A DNA stretch of 64,000 bases. It comes from Rothia nasimurium. GTDB lineage: Bacteria > Actinomycetota > Actinomycetes > Actinomycetales > Micrococcaceae. The stretch covers positions 868,001 to 932,000 of the forward strand of contig NZ_CP056080.1 in the NCBI RefSeq assembly GCF_014217215.1. The letters run 5' to 3'. The notes under the pieces were generated by a model. That model was not told where the DNA came from, did no database searches, and worked only from the letters and a program-made list of their open reading frames with translations. Both the position numbers and the translations under genes were made by a program. Positions 54,757 through 64,000 of this stretch are shown here, in pieces. How positions within the stretch are numbered: the stretch's first letter is position 1; every line of letters starts with the position of its first letter.

Positions 54757-55011
54757 GTGGGCAACACCGATGATAAGTGGTACAAGCAAGATAAGCAGTT
54801 GCGCTCTGCTGGCGACCTGGTTGCCGGTGGCGGAACAGCCGGAGCCTTTATGACACTTCTGTACGTCATGATAGGCATTGGTATCTGGAGTTTGGTAGGC
54901 TATGGTCTGGACCACTTACTAGGTACAACCTGGATTGCTTGGGTAGGCGGATTCGTTGGCGCCTTTGGTGGTATCTACCTGGTATTTATCCACATGCAGC
55001 AGCGTAAATAA
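54757..55011 (+). CDS. AtpZ/AtpI-type assembly protein of ATP synthase
   Basis: An 84-residue protein with two membrane spans (about 28-50, 58-78) and a hydrophilic N-terminus; GTAGAFMTLLYVMIGIGIWSLVGYGLDHLLG is the AtpZ pattern (tandem helical hairpin). GTG start with AAAGGAG 10 bases before. AtpZ works with AtpI in c-ring assembly in some bacteria. It precedes atpB by about 100 bases. Confidence 0.78.
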   Translation: MGNTDDKWYKQDKQLRSAGDLVAGGGTAGAFMTLLYVMIGIGIWSLVGYGLDHLLGTTWIAWVGGFVGAFGGIYLVFIHMQQRK

Positions 55012-55013
55012 GA

Positions 55014-55031
55014 CCAACTGGAACCGGTTGG
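55014..55031 (+). promoter_or_regulatory. Hairpin at the atpZ-atpB junction
   Basis: CCAAC...GTTGG with an inner GG/CC pair forms a compact hairpin, followed at 55058 by AACCTC-T-GAGGTT. Two small hairpins in the gap may tune atpB translation or mRNA decay. Confidence 0.35.
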
Positions 55032-55110
55032 CACACACATACTTTTGATTCTTTAAACCTCTGAGGTTGCTGGAGCCAGCGGCCAACACGAAGCAATGAA
55101 AGGACTTGCC

Positions 55111-55914
55111 TTGATTTCAAACGGGCTAGTTGTCGCAGCGGGAGAGCAGCAGGGCTACGTTCCGCCCACTATCGATGATATGCACCTGCCTGCCATCTTC
55201 ACGATCGGTGATTTTGAGTTCAGCAAGCAGATGCTTCTGGTCATCCTGTCGGTGGTCATCGTTGCTGGCTTCTTCCTTTTCGCTGCCCGCAAGCGTGCCA
55301 TGGTTCCCTCACGTACCCAGTTCGTGGGCGAGATGGGTTACGGCCTGGTCCGTAACAGCCTGGGGAAGGAACTGATTGGCGCCCACCACTACAAGCCTTT
55401 CGTTCCCCTGCTCTTCACCGCTTTCTTCTTCATCCTGGTGAACAACCTCTACGGTTCAATTCCCTTCGTCCAGCTGCCCACCATGTCTCATGTAGGTTCT
55501 GCCTACGCTCTGGCAGGTATCGCTTACCTGACCTGGGTTGGTGTTGGTATCAAGCGCAAGGGTCTGGGTAAGTTCTTCAAGGACATGACCATGCCCTCCG
55601 GCGTTCCCCCTCTGGTCTACGTCATCCTGATTCCTATCGAGTTCATGTCCAACATGCTCATCCGCCCCGCAACCCACGCCCTGCGTCTTTTCGCTACCAT
55701 GTTCGGTGGTCACCTGGCGATTATGGTTGCAGCATCTCTTACCCAGTACCTGATTGTTGAAGCAGGTGGCATCGTCGCTATCGCATCGGTCGGTTCAGGC
55801 GCCCTGGGTCTCTTCCTCTACTTCCTGGAACTCATGATTCAGGTTATCCAGGCCTACGTCTTCACCCTGCTCCTTGCGGTTTACCTGCAGGGCTCGGTCT
55901 CAGAAGGCCACTAA
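55111..55914 (+). CDS. atpB: ATP synthase Fo subunit a
   Basis: Proton channel subunit next to the c-ring. 267 residues (272 from ATG 55096) with about six membrane helices. The essential Arg lies in THALRLFATMFGGH, and the C-terminal helix ends in FTLLLAVYLQG. TTG at 55111 is preferred because AAAGGA at 55099-55104 is six bases before it; the alternative ATG at 55096 has no ribosome site. Operon order is that of standard F1Fo. Confidence 0.95.
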   Translation: MISNGLVVAAGEQQGYVPPTIDDMHLPAIFTIGDFEFSKQMLLVILSVVIVAGFFLFAARKRAMVPSRTQFVGEMGYGLVRNSLGKELIGAHHYKPFVPLLFTAFFFILVNNLYGSIPFVQLPTMSHVGSAYALAGIAYLTWVGVGIKRKGLGKFFKDMTMPSGVPPLVYVILIPIEFMSNMLIRPATHALRLFATMFGGHLAIMVAASLTQYLIVEAGGIVAIASVGSGALGLFLYFLELMIQVIQAYVFTLLLAVYLQGSVSEGH

Positions 55915-55961
55915 AAATATAGGTTTTCTCCGTTGGGTATACCGGCGGACGAGAAAAGCAA

Positions 55962-56029
55962 CCCGCTTTAGCGGGGAGTGTCCACATCAAAACTCTGCCC
56001 CTTACACAACACACAAACCGCAAGGGGCA
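55962..56029 (+). promoter_or_regulatory. Two hairpins before atpE
   Basis: CCCGC-TTTA-GCGGG (55962-55975) and TGCCCCTT...AAGGGGCA (55996-56003 with 56022-56029, 18-base loop) lie between atpB and atpE; the second ends seven bases before the atpE Shine-Dalgarno. Subunit c is needed in many copies, so such structures may stabilise or free its message. Confidence 0.45.
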
Positions 56030-56050
56030 CTGTGAAAGGAAACAAACATC

Positions 56051-56260
56051 ATGGAACTCACCGGTTCACTTACCGCAGTTGGTTACGGTCTGTCAGCTAT
56101 CGGCGGTGGCATCGGCGTAGGTCTGATCTTCGCAGCCTACATGACCTCTGTTGCCCGTCAGCCCGAGTCACAGCGCACCCTGCAGCCCATGCTCTTCCTG
56201 GGCTTCGCACTGGTTGAAGCACTGGCAGTTCTCGGCCTGGTTCTTGCGTTTATCAAGTAA
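56051..56260 (+). CDS. atpE: ATP synthase Fo subunit c
   Basis: Proton-carrying ring subunit of 69 residues, two helices with the GGGIGVG motif and the ARQPES polar loop. The essential carboxylate is Glu56 in the second helix (LVEALAVLG). GAAAGGA precedes the ATG. The site for bedaquiline in mycobacteria includes the helix around this residue. Confidence 0.97.
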   Translation: MELTGSLTAVGYGLSAIGGGIGVGLIFAAYMTSVARQPESQRTLQPMLFLGFALVEALAVLGLVLAFIK

Positions 56261-56311
56261 TTTTTGGCCCCGCCGAAAGATTGACCAAACTATAGAACAG
56301 GAAAACCCCCT

Positions 56312-56857
56312 ATGTCTCATTTAATGGCAGCAGCAGAGGGCGCGAACCCTCTGATCCCCAATGTCTGGGAAATCGCCATTACCGCCATCGGGTTCCTGCT
56401 CCTCCTCTTCATCGTCACCAAGTACGTTGTCCCGGCATTCGAAAAGATTTACCAGGATCGTAAAGAAGCAATTGAGGGTGGTCTAGCCAAGGCTGAAAAG
56501 GCTCAGGCAGAGGCCGCGGCAGCACGCGAAGAGTACGGCCAGCAGCTCGAAAGCGCTCGTCTGGAAGCTCAGAAGATTCGCGAAGAAGCACGCGCCGAAG
56601 GCGACGCCATCGTGGCAGAAGCTAAGGAGCGTGCAAACGCTGAGGCCGCTCGCATCACCGAAAACGCCCAGAAGACCATCGAGGCAGAACGTGCAGCTGC
56701 CGCAGCATCACTTCGTACCGAAGTTGGCGCTCTGGCAACCTCACTGGCTGGCAAGATTGTGGGCGAATCCCTCAACGATGATGAGCGATCCGCACGTGTA
56801 GTCGATCGTTTTCTTGCTGACCTTGACGCGCAGCAGCAGGCAGGTGCAGCCCGCTAA
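56312..56857 (+). CDS. atpF: ATP synthase Fo subunit b
   Basis: Peripheral stalk, 181 residues: one N-terminal membrane helix (about 18-40), then a long Ala/Glu/Lys/Arg-rich coiled coil (EKIYQDRKEAIEGGLAKAEKAQ) to the end. The next gene begins in the stop codon (TAATG). Normal length for actinobacterial b. Confidence 0.95.
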   Translation: MSHLMAAAEGANPLIPNVWEIAITAIGFLLLLFIVTKYVVPAFEKIYQDRKEAIEGGLAKAEKAQAEAAAAREEYGQQLESARLEAQKIREEARAEGDAIVAEAKERANAEAARITENAQKTIEAERAAAAASLRTEVGALATSLAGKIVGESLNDDERSARVVDRFLADLDAQQQAGAAR

Positions 56858-57669
56858 TGTCAGCAGTATCGACTGAATCACTGAACAAGGTGGAACAGGT
56901 TCTGGTGGCCCAGCCTACCGATAACCCGACCCACCTCGCAGAAGAGCTCTTCGCTGTTGTCGACGTTATCGACAGCAACGGCGGGTTCCGGCGAGGTCTA
57001 ACCGATCCTTCCCGCGAAGCAGCGCAGCGAGCAGGCATCGCCCGCTCCGTTCTGGGCGGCAAGATTTCCGACGCCGCTCTGGCTATTGTTTCTGCAGCAG
57101 CAGAAGCCCGCTGGAGTGAAGAACGCGATCTGGCTGATGCCCTCGAAACAACCGCTGTTACCTCAGTAGCGCTTTCTGCTGAACAGCGCGGAGGTATCGA
57201 TGCACTAGAGCAGACCGTCAATGAACTGCTGATCTTCATCAACACCGTTGATGCCTCAGCAGAAGCGCAGGCTGCTCTTGCCGATACCAGGGCAAGCAAG
57301 GAAGCACTCAAGAAGCTGGCTGTCAGCCTCGGTGGCCGTGTAGCCACCGCTGAAGGCAAGCTTCTGCTAGAACGAGTTGCCACTGCGGCCCGCGGAACCA
57401 CCGCAGCCCGTCTGGCTAACGAGTTCGTAGAAATCATCGTCAAGCGTCAAAACCGTTGGATCGCACGAGTCACCTCAGCAACCGCGCTGACTGCAGAGCA
57501 GATTGCAAAGCTGCAGGGGTCACTCAACAAGACCTACGGCAAGGAGCTGAAGCTCGACATCACCGTAGACCCCGCACTTCTAGGCGGTCTGCGCGTGCAG
57601 GTAGGGGACGAAGTCATCGATGGCTCACTGTCTACCCGACTGTCAGAACTCAGCCGCGCTTTCGCATAG
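56857..57669 (+). CDS. atpH: ATP synthase F1 subunit delta
   Basis: Joins the stalk to the F1 head. The 270-residue protein is longer than the E. coli subunit (177), as usual in Actinobacteria, and has a helical N-terminal domain and the C-terminal motif LGGLRVQVGDEVIDGSLSTRL. One-base overlap with atpF. The longer length does not indicate a b-delta fusion because a separate b gene precedes it. Confidence 0.95.
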   Translation: MSAVSTESLNKVEQVLVAQPTDNPTHLAEELFAVVDVIDSNGGFRRGLTDPSREAAQRAGIARSVLGGKISDAALAIVSAAAEARWSEERDLADALETTAVTSVALSAEQRGGIDALEQTVNELLIFINTVDASAEAQAALADTRASKEALKKLAVSLGGRVATAEGKLLLERVATAARGTTAARLANEFVEIIVKRQNRWIARVTSATALTAEQIAKLQGSLNKTYGKELKLDITVDPALLGGLRVQVGDEVIDGSLSTRLSELSRAFA

Positions 57670-57680
57670 GCGATTTACAC

Positions 57681-57793
57681 AGTCGAGACCTCGACGGTGA
57701 TTTAGAAGATACACAGACGACATCGGGCAAGCCTAAAGGCACAGCCCGAGCACGTCACACAAGTTTCGGTGGGCCTGCCGCCAATCGGCAGGC
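57681..57793 (+). promoter_or_regulatory. Three hairpins between atpH and atpA
   Basis: GTCGAG/CTCGAC (57681-57694), a compound TCGGGC/GCCCGA stem around GCCT-AA-AGGC (57723-57749), and GCCTGCCG/CGGCAGGC (57773-57793, loop CCAAT) fill the 156-base gap. No promoter was seen. They may adjust F1 subunit ratios. Confidence 0.45.
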
Positions 57794-57825
57794 ACACCAA
57801 CAAATTAGGAGAGCAGGGACATAAG

Positions 57826-59451
<1,626 letters not shown>

Positions 59452-59473
59452 CGATTTTCCTAGCACGTGAGAC

Positions 59474-59502
59474 GCCCCTCCAACAGAACCTGGGGGAGGG
59501 GC
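59474..59502 (+). promoter_or_regulatory. Hairpin between atpA and atpG
   Basis: GCCCCTCC (59474-59481) pairs with GGAGGGGC (59495-59502). No T-run follows, so transcripts likely read through. Confidence 0.45.
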
Positions 59503-59530
59503 CCTCACCCTAGGAGTGAAAGGAATCTCT

Positions 59531-60451
59531 ATGGGAGCCCAGATTAGGGTTTACCGCCAAAAGATTACTTCAACATCGTCTATGAAGAAGATCTTCAAGG
59601 CGATGGAGATGATCGCAACCTCACGCATTAACAAGGCACGTAAGAGCGCAGAGGCCGCTAGCCCCTACGCAAATGCGCTGACCAAGGCCGTCACTGCCAT
59701 CGCGACCCAGCACCACATTGAGCATCCCCTGCTTAACGCACGCTCAAAGGCTAAGACCGGTCGCTCTGCAGTACTCGTCCTCACCAGCGACCGCGGCCTT
59801 GCGGGTTCATACTCCTCATCCGTCCTCAAAAAAACCGAGGGTCTTATTGAGAAGCTCCGCGGTGAGGGACGTGAAGTCAAGCTCTACCTCATCGGTCGCA
59901 AGGCAAAGTCCTACTTTGACTTCCGCGAACGCGAATACGAGCAGGCATGGGAAGGCAACACCGACAACCCCAACATCGAGATGGCCGTTGCAGCACGCGA
60001 CGCCATCCTGGCAGCCTACGAAAACGGTGACGTCGATGACCTCCACATCATCTACACCGAATTCGTCTCCATGGTCAGCCAGGAAACCCGCGTCCTGCGC
60101 CTGCTCCCCATCGAGGTAGCAGACGCACGCGAACTCGGTGAAGAAATCCTGCCCGGCGAACGTCTCGAAGACGACCAGTTCCAGCAGAACTCAGTCTTTG
60201 AATTCGAGCCCAGCCCCAAGGAAGTTCTCGACGAGTTGCTACCCCGCTACATCGCCTCCCGCATCTATGCGTGCCTGCTAGAAGCAGCGGCCTCCGAACT
60301 GGCGTCCCGCCAGCGCGCGATGAAGTCCGCAGGTGATAACGCTGACGAGCTCATCAAGAAGTACACCCGCCTGATGAACAACGCTCGCCAGGCAGAAATT
60401 ACTCAGGAGCTCAGCGAAATTGTTGGCGGCGCCGACGCACTCGCCTCCTAA
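59531..60451 (+). CDS. atpG: ATP synthase F1 subunit gamma
   Basis: Central rotor shaft, 306 residues. N-terminal helix [28 protein letters not shown] and C-terminal [22 protein letters not shown] are the coiled-coil ends; [11 protein letters not shown] is the family marker. ATG at 59531 with AAAGGA nearby is preferred over the GTG at 59516. Confidence 0.96.
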   Translation: MGAQIRVYRQKITSTSSMKKIFKAMEMIATSRINKARKSAEAASPYANALTKAVTAIATQHHIEHPLLNARSKAKTGRSAVLVLTSDRGLAGSYSSSVLKKTEGLIEKLRGEGREVKLYLIGRKAKSYFDFREREYEQAWEGNTDNPNIEMAVAARDAILAAYENGDVDDLHIIYTEFVSMVSQETRVLRLLPIEVADARELGEEILPGERLEDDQFQQNSVFEFEPSPKEVLDELLPRYIASRIYACLLEAAASELASRQRAMKSAGDNADELIKKYTRLMNNARQAEITQELSEIVGGADALAS

Positions 60452-60486
60452 TCCACCAGACAACTTTCCACTCTCTACATAGGTAA

Positions 60487-61959
<1,473 letters not shown>

Positions 61960-61961
61960 TC

Positions 61962-62219
61962 ATGGCACTGAAAGTTGAAGTCGTTTCCCGTGAACGAGTC
62001 GTGTGGGTTGGCGAAGCCAAGTACGTGCGCGCACGCACCGTCGATGGCGACCTGGGTATCATGCCCGGTCACATCCCCACCATGGCCCTTCTCGCTGAAG
62101 ACGGTGAGCTTCTGATCGAGGCAACCAGCGGTGAGAAGAAGACCACCCGCCTGCACGAAGGTTTCTTGACCGTCTCTAACGATCGAGTCACCATCGCAGC
62201 TAAGCACGCACAGATTTAA
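61962..62219 (+). CDS. atpC: ATP synthase F1 subunit epsilon
   Basis: Rotor-associated regulator, 85 residues, about the N-terminal beta-sandwich domain only (VSRERVVWVGEAKYVRARTVDGDLGIMPGHIPTMALL). The C-terminal helical inhibitor pair of E. coli epsilon (138 residues) is missing, so epsilon-type inhibition by that part is unlikely. It begins two bases after atpD and closes the operon. Confidence 0.95.
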   Translation: MALKVEVVSRERVVWVGEAKYVRARTVDGDLGIMPGHIPTMALLAEDGELLIEATSGEKKTTRLHEGFLTVSNDRVTIAAKHAQI

Positions 62220-62236
62220 CTAGATTTCTGTGATGA

Positions 62237-62280
62237 AAGGACGCCGCCCTTCCCCAGAGATGGGGGAGGGCGGCGTCCTT
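62237..62280 (+). terminator. GGACGCC-type terminator of the ATP synthase operon
   Basis: AAGGACGCCGCCCT (62237-62250) pairs with AGGGCGGCGTCCTT (62267-62280), with CCCC/GGGG inside, followed by ATTTTTAG. Both strands may use it for the convergent nucS. Confidence 0.9.
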
Positions 62281-62300
62281 ATTTTTAGCTTTCTTCTTGT

Positions 62301-63017
62301 TTAGAAGAGGCGGGATTCCACGTCATCTACTCCGCGCATGGCATCGTAATCGAGGGCCACACAGCGGATACCACGGTCTTCTGCCAGCGTGCGGGCCTGG
62401 GGCTTGATGCGCTGGGCGGCAAAGACGCCCTGAACCGGTGCTAGCAGGGGGTCGCGGTTGAGGAGCTCTAGGTAGCGGGTGAGCTGTTCTACGCCGTCGA
62501 TATCGCCCACACGTTTGAGCTCGACAGCCACAGAGACGCCCCCGGCGTCCTTGGCCAAAATATCCACCGGGCCGATTGCCGTGGGGTACTCGCGGCGCAC
62601 CAGGCGGTAGCCCGCACCAAGGAGCTCAATCTGTTCAGCCAGCAGGCGTTGTAAGTCGGCCTCAACGCCGTCCTTAATGAGGCCCGGGTCAATACCAAGA
62701 TCGTGGCTGAGTTCCCCGTGAGTGCCAAAGACACGAATGACTAGCTTGTCGTCGCTCTTGGCAGCCTGCACGATCCACAGCTCGCTCACATCGGGGTCAA
62801 GGTCCTCGGCTACCGAGGTGCCTTCGAACTCTTCGCGAGGGGAAATATGCAGGCGGCAGGGCGGGCTCATCCAGTTCAGGGGCTTGTAGGAGCCGCCGTC
62901 GGAGTGAATCAGCACCGAGCCGTCATTTTTGATCATGAGCAGGCGGGTAGCACGGGGCAGATGGGCATTGAGACGGCCCATGTAGTCTACGGAACAATCA
63001 GCTATAACTAAACGCAC
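62301..63017 (-). CDS. nucS: Mismatch-repair endonuclease NucS (EndoMS)
   Basis: Cuts both strands at mismatches in Actinobacteria lacking MutS/MutL. The 238-residue protein has an N-terminal DNA-binding dimer domain and a RecB-like nuclease domain (VDILAKD and [17 protein letters not shown]). The C-terminal SRLF fits the sliding-clamp binding tail of NucS. Start is GTG at 63017. It converges with atpC and diverges from the downstream gene. Confidence 0.92.
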   Translation of the reverse strand: MRLVIADCSVDYMGRLNAHLPRATRLLMIKNDGSVLIHSDGGSYKPLNWMSPPCRLHISPREEFEGTSVAEDLDPDVSELWIVQAAKSDDKLVIRVFGTHGELSHDLGIDPGLIKDGVEADLQRLLAEQIELLGAGYRLVRREYPTAIGPVDILAKDAGGVSVAVELKRVGDIDGVEQLTRYLELLNRDPLLAPVQGVFAAQRIKPQARTLAEDRGIRCVALDYDAMRGVDDVESRLF

Positions 63018-63074
63018 CGTACCACTCTAACAGGTGGCTTGGGCAGATAGACCGGTGCGTGAAAGAATGGGGGA

Positions 63075-63416
63075 ATGCCTCGTCGTTCTTCATCTAAGCC
63101 CCGCCGCCCCAACTCTAACTCCGGGGCCGCCCCCAGCAAGTGGCAGAAAGCCCGCCCCGCTGGGCGCGATATTTCCCGTATTCTTGACCCAGCCCCGCGA
63201 GTGGAGCGGGCCCAAGACGGGGACTGGTATGTGCAATACATTCCCTCGATTAACGCTCTGAAAACCTATAAGTGCCCCGAATGTGGGCGGCCTATCCACC
63301 CAGGTATCGCGCACCTGGTGGTCTGGCAGCAGGACCACATGTTTGGTGCCCAGCGGGCTATCGAGGAACGCCGCCACTGGCACGAGCGGTGCTGGGCAAC
63401 TCGTAGATTCTGGTAG
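63075..63416 (+). CDS. Zinc-ribbon protein of unknown function
   Basis: A 113-residue protein with a basic N-terminus (about 1-30), then CPECGRPIHPGIAHLVVW and RRHWHERCW, which together give a Cys/His set for one zinc ion. Conserved hypothetical proteins of this kind lie near nucS in Actinobacteria. The 57-base gap to nucS (divergent) should contain both promoters. Function is unknown; a nucleic-acid role is plausible from the basic tail and zinc site. Confidence 0.75.
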   Translation: MPRRSSSKPRRPNSNSGAAPSKWQKARPAGRDISRILDPAPRVERAQDGDWYVQYIPSINALKTYKCPECGRPIHPGIAHLVVWQQDHMFGAQRAIEERRHWHERCWATRRFW

Positions 63417-63466
63417 AACCCGGTGAAAGCCAACTTCATCTAGGTCACGTTAGAAGCATAGAAAAA

Positions 63467-63506
63467 CCCGGTAGCGGCCACTGCTCAAAGGCAGGGCGCT
63501 ACCGGG
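63467..63506. terminator. Hairpin between the zinc-ribbon gene and the transporter
   Basis: CCCGGTAGCG (63467-63476) pairs with CGCTACCGGG (63497-63506), with CTGC/GCAG inside. It lies between convergent genes and carries GAAAAA before it. Confidence 0.75.
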
Positions 63507-63525
63507 CGGGGAAACTGGCGGTCGC

Positions 63526-64000
63526 TTAGAGCTGGTCCTGGCGGGGCACGAGTACCTCGTTGACCAGGATCAGCAGGGACGCTGCGACGGGAATCGCGAT
63601 GAGGGCACCGAGCACACCCCAGAGAGAGCCGCCGGCTACCACAGCGATGATAGCTACAGCACCGGGCACTGCTACTGCCCTGCTCATGATGCGGGGGGAG
63701 ATGAAGTAGGCCTCAACCTGCAGGTAAATCAGGTAGGGGATAAGGAAGAAGAGGGCGGTCTGCCAGCTGTCGATGAGCGAGACAACCGAGACCAGGACGG
63801 CAGCGCTGACGCCACCGACCAGGGGAATGAAGGCCAGCAGCAGGACGAAGAGCATGAGTAGCTGGGCGAAGGGGACGCCCACGATCAGCATGATGATGGC
63901 GGCGCAGGTGGCGTTGCAGATAGCCACGAGAGCCTGACCCATGACGTACTGGCCTACGGAGCTGGTGATTTTTTCGGTGAGGTAGCCGACTCGTTCACGC
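63526..64000 (-). CDS. AI-2E family transporter, C-terminal part (truncated by window edge)
   Basis: Membrane protein of the PerM/YdiK (AI-2E exporter) superfamily. The frame is open to the edge, so the start lies beyond base 64000. The visible 157 residues carry several membrane spans and the conserved LAFIPLVGGVSAAVLVSVVSL and SPRIMSRAVAVPGAVAIIAVVAGG. Substrate is unknown. Final residues LVPRQDQL are cytosolic. Confidence 0.85.
   Translation of the reverse strand, partial: RERVGYLTEKITSSVGQYVMGQALVAICNATCAAIIMLIVGVPFAQLLMLFVLLLAFIPLVGGVSAAVLVSVVSLIDSWQTALFFLIPYLIYLQVEAYFISPRIMSRAVAVPGAVAIIAVVAGGSLWGVLGALIAIPVAASLLILVNEVLVPRQDQL

Overview
The window is about 58% G+C, densely coded, and carries gene clusters typical of Actinobacteria: mtrA-mtrB-lpqB, sigR-rsrA, the fused 2-oxoglutarate enzyme kgd, nucS in place of MutS/MutL, and the order argS-lysA-hom-thrB-rho-prfA-prmC-tsaC-wecA-atpIBEFHAGDC-nucS. 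Protein sequence style and moderate G+C suggest Micrococcaceae, most likely Rothia. This is inference from recalled family sequences, not a search. Nothing looks like a phage, insertion sequence, CRISPR array or recently acquired island.

Layout. 1-11.4 kb (+): end of mnmA, a chorismate mutase, a cysteine-free MetE-like protein, the MtrAB-LpqB envelope signalling operon, comF, hpf and secA. 11.5-15.5 kb (-): aroA-rsgA-hisN and a DoxX-like membrane protein. 15.6-21.5 kb: the thiol-stress pair sigR-rsrA behind a SigR-type promoter, a 24-codon gene for ribosomal protein bL37, a degenerate SGNH protein and kgd. 21.8-29 kb (+): a 44-codon Cys-rich ORF coupled to two CNNM/CBS membrane proteins, a zinc ABC importer (znuACB) facing a Fur-family regulator, an MBL-fold protein and a HIT protein. 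29.1-34.4 kb (-): a very long hrpA helicase and deoD. 34.5-36.1 kb: a small membrane protein, an acetyltransferase, then 370 bp of tandem hairpin repeats ending in tRNA-Arg(CCG). 36.1-48.3 kb (+): esterase, argS-lysA, hom-thrB, rho-prfA-prmC-tsaC. 48.3-54.3 kb: four surface-glycan genes. 54.3-62.2 kb (+): the complete F1Fo ATP synthase operon. 62.3-64 kb: nucS, a zinc-ribbon protein and a truncated AI-2E-family transporter.

How the genes work together. Most of the window is housekeeping: aspartate-family and aromatic amino acid synthesis, protein export, translation termination, ATP synthesis and mismatch repair. Regulation appears as MtrAB (envelope), SigR-RsrA (disulfide stress), the Fur/Zur-like protein (zinc) and several structured leaders (kgd, rho, hpf, hrpA).

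The least explained signals are: (1) 95-bp tandem units with an exactly repeated 49-nt core beside tRNA-Arg; (2) a family of hairpins bounded by GGACGCC/GGCGTCC that acts as terminators and also lies inside the hrpA coding sequence; (3) a possible two-state RNA switch over the kgd start codon; (4) a leaderless Cys-rich ORF fused translationally to a CNNM gene.
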